From contig CADCHF010000004.1 in the NCBI GenBank assembly GCA_902801175.1, forward strand, positions 1-64,000: a stretch of DNA of 64,000 nucleotides, written 5' to 3'. Shown here piece after piece: positions 20,001-28,093 of the stretch (the first letter of the stretch is position 1; every line of letters starts with the position of its first letter). The notes under the pieces are model-generated. The model searched no databases and was not told the origin of the DNA. It was given only the letters and a program-made list of their open reading frames with translations. Source of the DNA: an uncultured Coriobacteriaceae bacterium (GTDB lineage: Bacteria > Actinomycetota > Coriobacteriia > Coriobacteriales > Atopobiaceae). The translations under genes and the position numbers were made by a program.

Positions 20001-20494
20001 GAGGCCTCCGCCCGCTCGCGCCAGGCGTCATCGCGCGCAAAGCGGTCGGGGAAGATCTGGTACACGATGGCATCCTTGTACCAAGTGGGCAGCTCGCTGC
20101 GCTTTTGGTCGTAGACCGTAATCTGGAACGAGGGCGGAACGCCGTAGGCGAAGCCTCCCTCGCCCACCTGGCTGCCCTCGCGCGCGCCGTAGCGCCACAC
20201 ATCGCCATTGGCTGCCGTAATGTTGAACGAATACCAAACAATATCAGGCTCGTTTGGCTCAAAGGTCACACTGAAGCGAATGCCGCCGTCGGCTGCGCCG
20301 TCGACGCGCTCCATATCAATAAGTCGCTCGCGGCCACCGTTTTCTTTGGTCTCGTCCTCAATCCAGAGGTGAAGCTGCGCGGTTGCGTCAGGTTCGTCCC
20401 AGACATCAATGGCCAAAGTAACAGGAACACCAAGCCTAGCTGCACCAAAAGGCCTGCGGTAAGCCCTCTCGTAGGTAACGTGCCGTGCTCTCAT
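17051..20494 (-). CDS. GH13 alpha-glycosidase fused to GH77 4-alpha-glucanotransferase
   Basis: A 1147-residue cytosolic fusion. Residues 1-130 are a beta-sandwich of the neopullulanase N-domain type. The GH13 barrel follows: DGVFNHTG, GWRLDVADEL (nucleophile about Asp362), LLGEVWEDA (acid/base about Glu390) and LGSHDRIRL. From about residue 690 to the end is a complete MalQ: GSPYAGLSAFAGNAALV, VRLDHFLGF (nucleophile about 954), IAEDLG (about 998) and GTHDTQTLLGW. It would hydrolyse alpha-1,4/1,6 bonds in short glucans and rearrange the products. The ATG at 20494 has GAGGGGGA upstream; the longer frame upstream is not protein-like. It lies near the glg cluster on the same strand, which fits a role in glycogen or maltodextrin turnover. 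Confidence 0.9.
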   Translation of the reverse strand: MRARHVTYERAYRRPFGAARLGVPVTLAIDVWDEPDATAQLHLWIEDETKENGGRERLIDMERVDGAADGGIRFSVTFEPNEPDIVWYSFNITAANGDVWRYGAREGSQVGEGGFAYGVPPSFQITVYDQKRSELPTWYKDAIVYQIFPDRFARDDAWRERAEASIDPDHKGIPRRIVDDWNAYPRYDRLPTGDIASWDMYGGSLEGIRGKLDYLHSMGITALYLNPIFLAQSNHRYDTADYMQIDPMLGTKEDFECLCADAAKLGISIILDGVFNHTGRDSRYFDYFGNYSNDDEKGAYQSEDSPYRSWYHFKEDGTYSGWWGNADLPDVNEDDEEYREFICGENGVVRTWLRAGARGWRLDVADELPDDFIRDIKAAALAEKPDALLLGEVWEDATNKHAYGKLRKYFQGDELDGTMNYPVRHAILDFLTLRSTAGEAADLFQQLCENYPREPFLSCLNMLGSHDRIRLLTILGDSPHRSMLTDDERYSYRLPEGKKSLAVSRLWAATLLQMTLPGVPCVYYGDEAGMEGYADPYCRAPYPWDDIDVNCRTIYRNAIAVRKAASPLANGNFEPFAVGDDVLGFWRVGMAEGDDTVCCILVNRSLSDSHHVRVPVCGEAVDDIVGGREVKVIDADPYANNRAKTPSSCESDPNRDAEVFLWPLGTAVIYFHNKVRLQAPMDHAMGVIAHITSVPNEVDDVSTPLEGDVVGRPGTLGAPAKHFVDYLADCGQRYWQVLPVNPTDEFGSPYAGLSAFAGNAALVEGLGSPEGGVDGTALAKLAKRPDTPEYLAFVEKNRSWLLPYATFRAIKAEMDEQPWQVWPEELRNYSPELSERPELAGRIRMECHVQWEFQRQWDELHEYAAKRGVKLIGDLPMYVSDDSSDVWAERELFMLDESGRPFKQAGAPPDPFAAEGQLWGNPTYDWAHMRDTGYDWWMRRLGRMFELYDYVRLDHFLGFSSYYTIPQGKSAMDGAWTFGPGIKLFRTAYEKFGPLPVIAEDLGIITPAVRALVASTGFPGMDVVQFFDGDVRQGYKPAPGKMAYSGTHDTQTLLGWVAQHFFGRDPLTAATDEESVRVADDLLRKTLNSSATVAMVPLQDVLGLDDSARMNVPGVSEGNWSWRATQEQVDASRERLSALAKECGRAV

Positions 20495-20773
20495 AGAACT
20501 ATCCCCCTCGAAAGACACTAAAGCTCCAATAGCATAGCCTACATGCCGCGTCTTGGCACATCTTGTAACGAACTCTCTCGTAAAGATGCCTGTTGGCAGG
20601 CAGCCTGCTTGCCATATTGGGCAAGGAGTTGAACAAAAAATACGCTTATAGCGCCTAATGTGAATGAATACATTCGCCAAAAGGACGACGGGCACTCCCA
20701 GCGGAGCGCTTCGCTCTTGATGATGACCGAATCGTCCGAACGACCCGCGACCTTACAGCACACACAGCATTGA

Positions 20774-20804
20774 AGGTGGCCCCGTCGCTCCGACAGGGCC
20801 ACCT
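20774..20804 (-). terminator. hairpin downstream of the cell-wall-binding pseudogene
   Basis: Stem AGGTGGCCC/GGGCCACCT with an inner GTC/GAC pair, about 30 bases past the pseudogene stop. The T-tract is short (TTCAA). Otherwise 20495-20831 holds the leader of the GH13-GH77 gene and no ORF. Confidence 0.5.
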
Positions 20805-20831
20805 CAAACGCTGCACGTTGCGCTCTTACGC

Positions 20832-23800
20832 CTATGGCAGCTGGTCGAAGCACTCCTTGCTAAAGGCTAGCTCGCCGCCAAAGACGTATCCATACTGAAT
20901 CTCAGACGCATGAGCCTTTGCAAAGGCGAGGTTGCCCTGCGTGTCCTGATCGGCCAGCAGCAGCACCGATCCCTGGCTACCCAAGAGCGCCGCTCCAGCC
21001 AAGGCGTCGGGGAAGCGTTTGCTCGTGGCATAGCCCATCGCATTGGGAGAGAGTCCCAAGCTGAGACCCCAGTCGGCGATGGCGCGCGAGGTCCTCCAGC
21101 CGCTATCGCCCCACTTCCTGGATATGTCCGTGATGCCAATTTCTTTCAGCTGCTAAGAGCGTCCAGATTACTTCGTGGCTCAAGCGCTCGCCCTTGGAGG
21201 CCAGGAGGATGGGCCAGTGCATCGCGTACGAGATCGGCGCCGCTGAGAGCGCGTCCTTAAAACTCTTGTTGGTGGCGATGATGGCGGTTTTGCCCAACCA
21301 GCCTCCCTTGCCGGCATTGGCAAGCTCCGCCGAGGTCTCCGGCGACCCATTGCCCCACAGGCGGATGACTCCCGTAGCCTCGCTGGAATTGTCAGCGCGC
21401 ATCGGGAGATTGGTAACGTCCATGATGTCGGACATCACATTCCACGTAATCGCACTCTCACCACCAGCGATGTAGACGCGCGTGGGCTTGAGGCGCTTGA
21501 GCTGCGCCGCTGCATTTGGCGACAGGCGGTCGCTCCTCGTGAGCACAATGGGTCCACCCGTCAGGCCGGAGAGACCTGCTCCTGCGAGTGCATCCTTGAA
21601 ATCATCGTAGCGCGCCACAACCACCGTGCCGCCGCAGCCGTTCTCCCAGCCTTCGTTCACAATGGCATTCATCGTGTCAAGGGAGGCCTTGCCAGAGAGG
21701 CGCTTCCAGCCCGTGCGCTTCTTCCTGATGTAGAACGTGACGGTCTTCGTACCGCTATAGCTCCCGATGCCCTTGATGGTGATAGTCGCCGTGCCGACAT
21801 TGGTGTTGTTCTTGTAGGAGAGCGTGTAGTCAACGCCCTCGACGAGCTGCGAGCCGCCAAGAACGACCTTGGGCTTGGGCGTCAAAGGCTTTCCGGTGTA
21901 GTCTTGGTTGCCCGGGCGCGTAACGATGGCGTTGGCCAAGCTCACTTGCAGCAGTTTGTCGAAGTTGTCGTTGCTCATCGACTTGAGGTCGTAAGGATTG
22001 ATCGTGTAGAGCGTCACCTTGTTGTCCGACGATACGTACCACGCCACGCTGCCGTCCGAGAGCACGATGGGCTGACAGTCGGAGATTGGCAGCACTTTGC
22101 GCACAGGGCCCGCCACCACATTGCCGCTATGGTCGAGCAGCGCAAACTGTGCGGAGTAGGCACCTGTGTCCTCGTTCTTCTCTGCCCACATGAGCAGGAA
22201 GTGACGGTCATTGACACGCACCAAGTGCGGCGTGAGGCAGGTGACAGACGAGGTCGCCTCATACGAAGTCACCTGCGTGGGCGGCATGGCTTCACCCGAG
22301 GAGAGATCGAGCGACGCCACGAACACGTTGCGCGGATTCTTGAAGAACGTCACATCTTTGTTGAGGGCCACAAGCAGACGGCTATCCGACAGCTCCATAC
22401 CACCAAGTGAGGCACCCGTGTAGTTATCGTATCTGCCGTCGTCAAACTCCCACACGAGACCCACCTGGAAGGGGCTGGCAATCTCGTCGGCAACGTTTGT
22501 CATGGTGTAGGCAATGCCGCGTGGGTAAAGATCGCCATGGTCCACTCGATTCAGCACGCCATCAGCAACCCGTACGAACTGGTTAAAGGAGTGGCTCACG
22601 TATCCCGTTGAGAGGTTCATCATGTCGAAGTAAGAGTCCGCAAGGCTCATCTGCACTTCATTAATCACGAACGTCATGTTGGCCTGGTGGTTGTACCCGT
22701 CTTCGGTTTGGTACATCTCATGGCACGTATGCACGTAGAGCTTGCCATCGGCCTCATCCATTCGCAGCGATTCAGCATCGAAGGGGGTTGTGGTATTGGC
22801 GCCCTTCAGGTCGCAGGCGCCCAAGCGCTTCCACGAGCTGTTGTATCGCTCCACGCGTACCACCGTTTGGCTGTTGCTTTCCTTCGTGTTGGCCTGGCCA
22901 AAAGCCAGATAGAACGACCCGTCATCACCAGCAAAGAACCCGCCAAACAGGGAAAGCTCAAAGCGAATGGTCTTGCTTGAGGTCACCTTACCCGCAGCGT
23001 TGTAGTACTCAATGAGCACGTCACTCTTGCGTGCCTGCACGCGCATGAGACCAGAAGGTGTCTCAGCAAGATATGACGTCACGGGAGACGTGTTTGTGAA
23101 GTAGTCGTTGGCATTCCAGTTGTTGACCTTCGCCCCCGAGAGCGCGGTCACGTCGGGCAGCGTTTTGTTCACGCCGCCACCGTCCACCGTCACTTTTCGC
23201 GTTGCCTCGAGGCCCGAAGCCGTCGTGGCTGTGATGGTAACGGTTCCCTTCTTGTGGGCCGACGCCCTGCCCTCACTGTCAATCGAGAGGACCGAGAGGT
23301 CCGACGAAGTGAAGACCACTTCTGGCTTAAGATCGGTTGACGCGTTTACCGTATAGTCGGCCTTGCCGCCCACCTCGAGCTTCGTAGACCCCGAAAGGGT
23401 TACGCGCGTGGCGGCTACCATGGAGAAACGCTCGATGTAGAAAGTACCGTCGTCGTCACGCTCGATGATTGTGAGCTGTCCACCCATGTTCATGAGCTTG
23501 TAGATGTCGTAGGCGGTGTTAATCCTGCCCTGGGCTGTGCCGTCACTCAACCGATAGCACACGGCCTGCCGACCGCCCTTGCTTACTGCCAGCAAGTCGC
23601 TCGTTTCGAAATAGGCGCAGCGCGCTCCGACGCTCGTGACGTCCTCGTCGTCCTCATATCGCGCTTCATGAGTCTCGGTGTCAAAAACAATGTCCTTAGC
23701 TGGCAATGCCACAGCAGTCATCTGCGTGCCACCCGTTGTCAGGTCGATGCTGGTCGTGACACCACCTACATCGTTGACATCGATGGCATGCGAGTCAAGA

Positions 23801-24468
23801 ATGGCAAGATACCCACCACTGGGCGATGCAAGGTCCGCCAGATAGCGATCGCTCAACGGCTCAACGCAGCCAAAGTGGTAGTAGTACCCATTCTGATATA
23901 GAAGAGAGATGGCCTTGTCAGTGAGCGTGAGGGTACTCCCGTCAAAGTTGCCCACATAGAGGGCCAGAAAGCGATGGTCATACCCCCACATAGGCAAGTT
24001 GGCGAAGCCCTCAAAATAAAAGTTGCCATTGGTCTCATCGAACGAGACGAAATCGCCCATAATCGTAGCGCTGTAGTCCTGATATTGGTACGCGTACACG
24101 GGCGCATTTGCGCTCGCGAGCTGCCTTCCCGTCTGATCGAACACGTAGAGCATGTTGTCATTGTTGGTTGCCCAGCACACACGCCCAGAGCCGTCTACAC
24201 CAATCGACCTGCAATCCTTCACCACGTCCGACGACAGTTCAAACACCTTAGACGTGGTCCCCGATACCAAGTTCATACAGTACAGGGCATATCCCTTCCC
24301 CCACGAAAGGTTTTCGACGTAGTACAGACTGTCGCCCGCTACAGTGTATTGCCTCATATATGGTGCGTCGGGCAATTTAGTTGACGAACCACTGGATATG
24401 TCGTAGCGGTAGAGATCGAGTTCAGGACCTTGATCCGCGTCATAGCAGAAGGCTTCACCCGAGCTCAT
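20832..24468 (-). pseudogene. surface protein with cell-wall-binding repeats, decayed at both ends
   Basis: The remaining frame encodes a beta-propeller-like region, a BIG2-type Ig domain (KLEVGGKADYTV ... GTVTITATTASG), a second Ig-like module (GTATITIKGIGSYSG) and three CW_binding_2 repeats that would attach it to wall polymer. There are two lesions. At the 3' end the frame breaks near 21150: the main frame reads LLAAERNWHHGHIQEVGR and stops at 21103, whereas a one-base shift reads QLKEIGITDISRKWGDSGW and continues through ALAGAALLG and VLLLADQ to the stop at 20832. At the 5' end the gene has lost its signal peptide and abuts an IS21-like remnant at about 24465. A start at ATG 24468 would give a non-exported protein. 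Confidence 0.8.
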
Positions 24469-24660
24469 GGCCGACTCGATCCTGAACCGCATCGCAACCG
24501 GCGCGCGGTACGTCGACCTCGACGGGCCCAACATGAGGGAGTACTTCGCCAAGAGGAGGACGGAGCTGTAGCGGTACCATATCCGGCTTACCATCGGTAC
24601 CATTTCTAGCCAACTCGCGGTACCAGCCGAGATGATTGCTGGTACCGCGAGGGGTTACTA
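24461..24660 (+). mobile_element. IS21-like remnant (IstB C-terminus and end repeats)
   Basis: On the plus strand, 24467-24571 reads MADSILNRIATGARYVDLDG, then PNMREYFAKRRTEL and a stop. This resembles the C-terminus of IstB, the IS21 helper ATPase (pattern ADAILDRL...RIxLxGxSMR). After the stop, GGTACC occurs four times between 24573 and 24646 in CGGTACCA-like contexts, as expected of the multiple end repeats of IS21 elements. The rest of the element is gone. It butts into the 5' end of the surface-protein pseudogene. The family call rests on a short fragment. Confidence 0.5.
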
Positions 24661-24720
24661 CTCAGCCTGTCCCTAAGAATGAGTCAAGCGAGCGCAGCGA
24701 GAGTACGAAGCCTTAGGTCG

Positions 24721-26196
24721 TTACTTAGCCTTGCTCAGCGTCGCGTAGCGGGAGCCCATGTTGACGTGCTCGTAGCCACCATCCGCCGCAACCGGGCAGT
24801 CCATCTTGAAGTCGATGCCGTCCTGGAACAGCAGCACGATGTCGCTACCGCCAAAGAGGAAGCAACCCAGCATGTCGCCCTTCTCCACGCGAGCGCCAAC
24901 TTGGACCGTGTCCTCAAAGTTGACCGACGATACCTGCGACATGCCGATGGGCATGACGGCCACCAGGCCGTAGTCGTCGGTCTCAACGATCACGAGGCCA
25001 CGGGTCTCGATGCTCTGCCACGAGGTGTCGTTGGCTTTGAGCTTGTACATCTTCTGCTCGGCATCGTAGATGACGCGGCCGCCGATGGCGTCGTCACCGG
25101 GGATAACAAGCACCTCGCGAATGGTGCCCGACACCGGGAAGTGATAGCGGTGGTAGTCGTTGACGTCAAGGAACATGTGCGTAAACGTGCCACCCGCAAA
25201 CTGGCCCGCATACTCGCTCGGCCCCAGCAGCGTATCAACCGAGCGAAGCGTGCCACTCTTGATGGTGATGGGGTCATCGGAGACAACCATGCCTTCGTCA
25301 TCGATCTCCCACACGCCCTGCGGCTGCGTGTCGGCCGGTGAGACAACCACAGACGGATTGTCTGGCTCGGCAATGGGACGCTTGGACGGGTCGGAGAGAT
25401 AACGAGCGAAGAACTGGTTGAAGGTCTTCCAGTTGCTCGAGTCCTCGTACAGATCGCCGTCGAGCTGGAAGTCGGGGTTGGAGAGGGCAATCTGGTAGTA
25501 CTCGTCGTTCCACGAGTCGGTGGTGCTGAGGAACTGGCCGTAGGTCTCGGTGAAGAGGATCATCCAAGAGCGGAACGGCTCGTGGTACTCCAGCGTGTTG
25601 TTGTAGTAGCCGCGGCCCTCGAGCTCCTCGAGCGGCTGGTCAACGAGCCAGTAGAAGTAATTGAGGCTCTGGTCGATGCGGTCGTACAGGGTGGAGTACT
25701 GGTCCGTCCACGGAGCAATCTGCCAAGGCAGCGCGGTGGCAGCCCAGTCGAGGTAGTCATAGTACTCGTCGAGCGTCTGAGCCGGGTTGGTGGTACGGTC
25801 GGGGTTGATCTCGGCGCACATGGCGATGGACTTCTCAAGCATTGCCTTGAGCTCGGGATCGTGCTCCACAATCGAGATGAGCTGCTCGGTGGGGGCGGCA
25901 TGCGTGTTCTCAAACGACGCATCGGTCGTTGCACCGGTGATAGGCGGATAGATGTAGTTCTCGTCGTCGGTGTAGGTCGCGCCTGTGCGGTCGGGCACCA
26001 CCTCAAAGCCCTCGGCTGCATTGGATGCCGTGGTATCCTCGGCAGCCGCCTGCTCCTCTTGTGCCGGCCCCTCCTGCGCTGCCTGCTGCTGGGCGCCGCA
26101 GCCAGACAGGCCGAAGAAGCCGAGCGTCAAGGCGAGTCCTGCTGCGGTGAGGCCCTTCAGGACTCTTAGCGCATCGTTTCGTGTGCTGATGGACAT
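24721..26196 (-). CDS. phosphatidylserine decarboxylase-related lipoprotein
   Basis: A 491-residue exported lipoprotein. Residues 1-35 are a signal peptide with the lipobox LSGC, followed by an Ala/Glu/Gln-rich linker. The C-terminal 200 residues are a PSD domain: VNDYHRYHFPVSGTI (His of the catalytic motif), then VQVGARVEKGDMLGCFLFGGSDIVLLFQ. In PSD proenzymes the LGST/GGSx serine is cleaved to form the pyruvoyl group; here the equivalent is GGSD (Ser about 449). The middle 200 residues are an unassigned helical region. PSDs usually act on membrane lipids from the cytoplasmic side or membrane, so an extracytoplasmic lipoprotein form is unusual. The start at 26196 is set by AGGAGGA and by the signal peptide. 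Confidence 0.75.
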   Translation of the reverse strand: MSISTRNDALRVLKGLTAAGLALTLGFFGLSGCGAQQQAAQEGPAQEEQAAAEDTTASNAAEGFEVVPDRTGATYTDDENYIYPPITGATTDASFENTHAAPTEQLISIVEHDPELKAMLEKSIAMCAEINPDRTTNPAQTLDEYYDYLDWAATALPWQIAPWTDQYSTLYDRIDQSLNYFYWLVDQPLEELEGRGYYNNTLEYHEPFRSWMILFTETYGQFLSTTDSWNDEYYQIALSNPDFQLDGDLYEDSSNWKTFNQFFARYLSDPSKRPIAEPDNPSVVVSPADTQPQGVWEIDDEGMVVSDDPITIKSGTLRSVDTLLGPSEYAGQFAGGTFTHMFLDVNDYHRYHFPVSGTIREVLVIPGDDAIGGRVIYDAEQKMYKLKANDTSWQSIETRGLVIVETDDYGLVAVMPIGMSQVSSVNFEDTVQVGARVEKGDMLGCFLFGGSDIVLLFQDGIDFKMDCPVAADGGYEHVNMGSRYATLSKAK

Positions 26197-26392
26197 GGAT
26201 TCATTCCTCCTCTCGTTTGGCTGTGCCGTACTTCCAATATGGGAGCCAAACACGCAGGTCAGCGGTTTATTTAGGATTATCAGCCTTAAGCGGCACTTTT
26301 TACGGGGTGTATGTGCCTTAGGCAAGTGACGGAGCCGGCGGAAGCACGCCCAACGCGCAGTGCATGCGTTCCTGTGCGGCGGCCCACCGCAC

Positions 26393-26430
26393 AAAAGAGG
26401 AGGCCCCGCCTGGGCGGAGCCTCCCCTCTT
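26393..26430 (-). terminator. terminator of glgA
   Basis: Minus-strand hairpin GAGGGGAGGCTCCGCC/GGCGGGGCCTCCTC (one bulge) followed by TTTTGT, 30 bases after the glgA stop. It separates the glycogen cluster from the PSD-like lipoprotein gene. Confidence 0.75.
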
Positions 26431-26461
26431 CACGCATTTGGTTCAGACGTTGCCTGCTTGC

Positions 26462-27961
26462 TTATGCCTTCTTCTTCTGCCAGCGGATAATCTCGGGGTG
26501 CAGGTCGTGGTAGATGTCCATGTACTCCTCGGCGCGCACGGCCCAGCCAAAGTCGGCCTCCATGGCCTGCTTCTGCAGCTGCTTCCAGGCGTCGGCGTCG
26601 GTCCAGAAGATCTCGCAGGCGTCGAGCAGGCTTGCGGCCATCTCGTCGGCGTTCATGTTGGCAAAGCTAAAGCCCGTGCCCTCGCCGGTGTACTTGTTGT
26701 ACGGGGTCACGGAGTCCTGCAGGCCACCGGTCTCGCGCACCACGGGCAGCGTGCCGTAGCGCATGGCGATCATCTGCGAGAGCCCGCACGGCTCAAACTC
26801 GGACGGCATGAGCAGCAGGTCGCCGCCGGCATACATACGATGCGAGAGCGCGTTGTCAAAGGCGATGATGGCGCGCATCTGGTCACCGTAGGTGTAGTCA
26901 AAGTACTGGAAGGCCTCTTCCTGGTCGCGGTCACCAGTGCCCAGGATTGCCACCTGAACGCCGCGCTCCATGAGGTAGTTCATGGCGTAGCGCACAAGGC
27001 CCAGGCCCTTCTGGTTGGTGAGACGGCCAATCATGACCACGAGCGGACGAGTCGGGTCCTGAGCCAGGCCCAGCTCCTCCTGCAGGAGTCGCTTGTTCTC
27101 GGCCTTCTTGTCAAGGTCATCAACGCTGTAGTTGACCTCGACCATCGGGTCGGTGGCGGGGTTCCACGTGTCAACGTCAATGCCGTTGAGGATGCCGCGC
27201 AGGACGTTGGAGCGACGGCGGAAGATGTCGTCCATGCCCTCGCCGTAGAACGGCATCTGCAGCTCGTTGGCGTAGCTGGGGCTCACCGTGGTGATGATGT
27301 CGCTGTAGCAGAGAGCGCCCTTCATGTAGTTGATGGAGTCGCGGTCGCAGTACAGCTGGCCAGCTGCGGTGGGGTTATCGGCCAGGCCGAGGATGTCCTC
27401 GAGCACCTTGTCGGAATACTGGCCCTGGAACTTGACGTTGTGCACGGTGAAGATGGTCTTCACGTTGCGGCAGGCCTCGACCTCCTGGTAGAACTCGCGC
27501 AGGAAGACGGTGGCCATGGCGGTCTGCCAGTCGTTGCAATGCAGGATGTCGCACTGCAGCTCGGGCAGCCATTGGATGGCCTCGCAGATTGCCTTGGAGA
27601 AGAAGGCGTAGCGCTCGCCATCGTCAAAGTAGCCATAGAGGCTGTCGCGCTTGAAATAGGCCTCGTTGTCCACAAAGTAGAAATCGACGCCGTCATAGGT
27701 GAGCTTGTCGATGCCGCAGTACACGCTGCGCCATGCCAGAGGCACATAGAACTCAGCGATGTGCTGCATCTTTGAGGTGTACTGCTCGGGGATAGTGCCG
27801 TACTTGGGGAGAATCACCGCAACCTTGGCGCCAGCAGCCTTGAGGGCCTTGGGCAGAGAGCCGGCGACGTCGGCAAGGCCACCGGTCTTGACAAACGGAA
27901 CGGCCTCTGATGCTGCGAAGAGGATCTTGATCTTTCTTCTGGTCTTGGTCTGTTCGGCCAT
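26462..27961 (-). CDS. glgA: glycogen synthase
   Basis: A 499-residue GT5 glycogen synthase that transfers glucose from ADP-glucose to alpha-1,4-glucan. The N-terminal nucleotide-binding loop is KTGGLADV (residues 25-32), and the C-terminal Rossmann domain carries EFEPCGLSQMIAMRYGTLPVV with the catalytic Glu pair and a RETGGLQDSV loop. Length is normal. The ATG at 27961 is preferred because GAGGAG lies eight bases upstream; the GTG three codons earlier is too close to that site. It is the last gene of the glg cluster, but a hairpin resembling a terminator separates it from glgD. Confidence 0.96.
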   Translation of the reverse strand: MAEQTKTRRKIKILFAASEAVPFVKTGGLADVAGSLPKALKAAGAKVAVILPKYGTIPEQYTSKMQHIAEFYVPLAWRSVYCGIDKLTYDGVDFYFVDNEAYFKRDSLYGYFDDGERYAFFSKAICEAIQWLPELQCDILHCNDWQTAMATVFLREFYQEVEACRNVKTIFTVHNVKFQGQYSDKVLEDILGLADNPTAAGQLYCDRDSINYMKGALCYSDIITTVSPSYANELQMPFYGEGMDDIFRRRSNVLRGILNGIDVDTWNPATDPMVEVNYSVDDLDKKAENKRLLQEELGLAQDPTRPLVVMIGRLTNQKGLGLVRYAMNYLMERGVQVAILGTGDRDQEEAFQYFDYTYGDQMRAIIAFDNALSHRMYAGGDLLLMPSEFEPCGLSQMIAMRYGTLPVVRETGGLQDSVTPYNKYTGEGTGFSFANMNADEMAASLLDACEIFWTDADAWKQLQKQAMEADFGWAVRAEEYMDIYHDLHPEIIRWQKKKA

Positions 27962-28048
27962 TGTTGTCACTCCTCAAAAATGATTCGGGTGCATATGGGT
28001 CCACACTAAGGGCCACTGCAAGAAGGCTCGCATGGGCCCATACAAGAA

Positions 28049-28082
28049 GGGCGCCGTCAGGCACAAAGCCCAGACGGCGCCC
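28049..28082 (-). terminator. terminator or attenuator between glgD and glgA
   Basis: Perfect 10-bp stem GGGCGCCGTC/GACGGCGCCC with a 14-nt loop, then TTCTTG, eleven bases past the glgD stop. It would reduce readthrough into glgA. A possible separate glgA promoter (TTGCAG, 18 nt, CATATG) lies between it and glgA. Confidence 0.65.
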
Positions 28083-28093
28083 AAAGAGTCAGC

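Noticed and set aside
17630-20521. 963-codon plus-strand ORF
   Set aside because: Antisense shadow of the GH13-GH77 gene. No domain or ribosome-binding site supports it.
21100-21180. Programmed frameshift in the surface-protein gene
   Set aside because: No slippery heptamer or stimulatory hairpin is visible at the shift, and the gene also lost its 5' end. Simple decay or a sequencing error is more likely.
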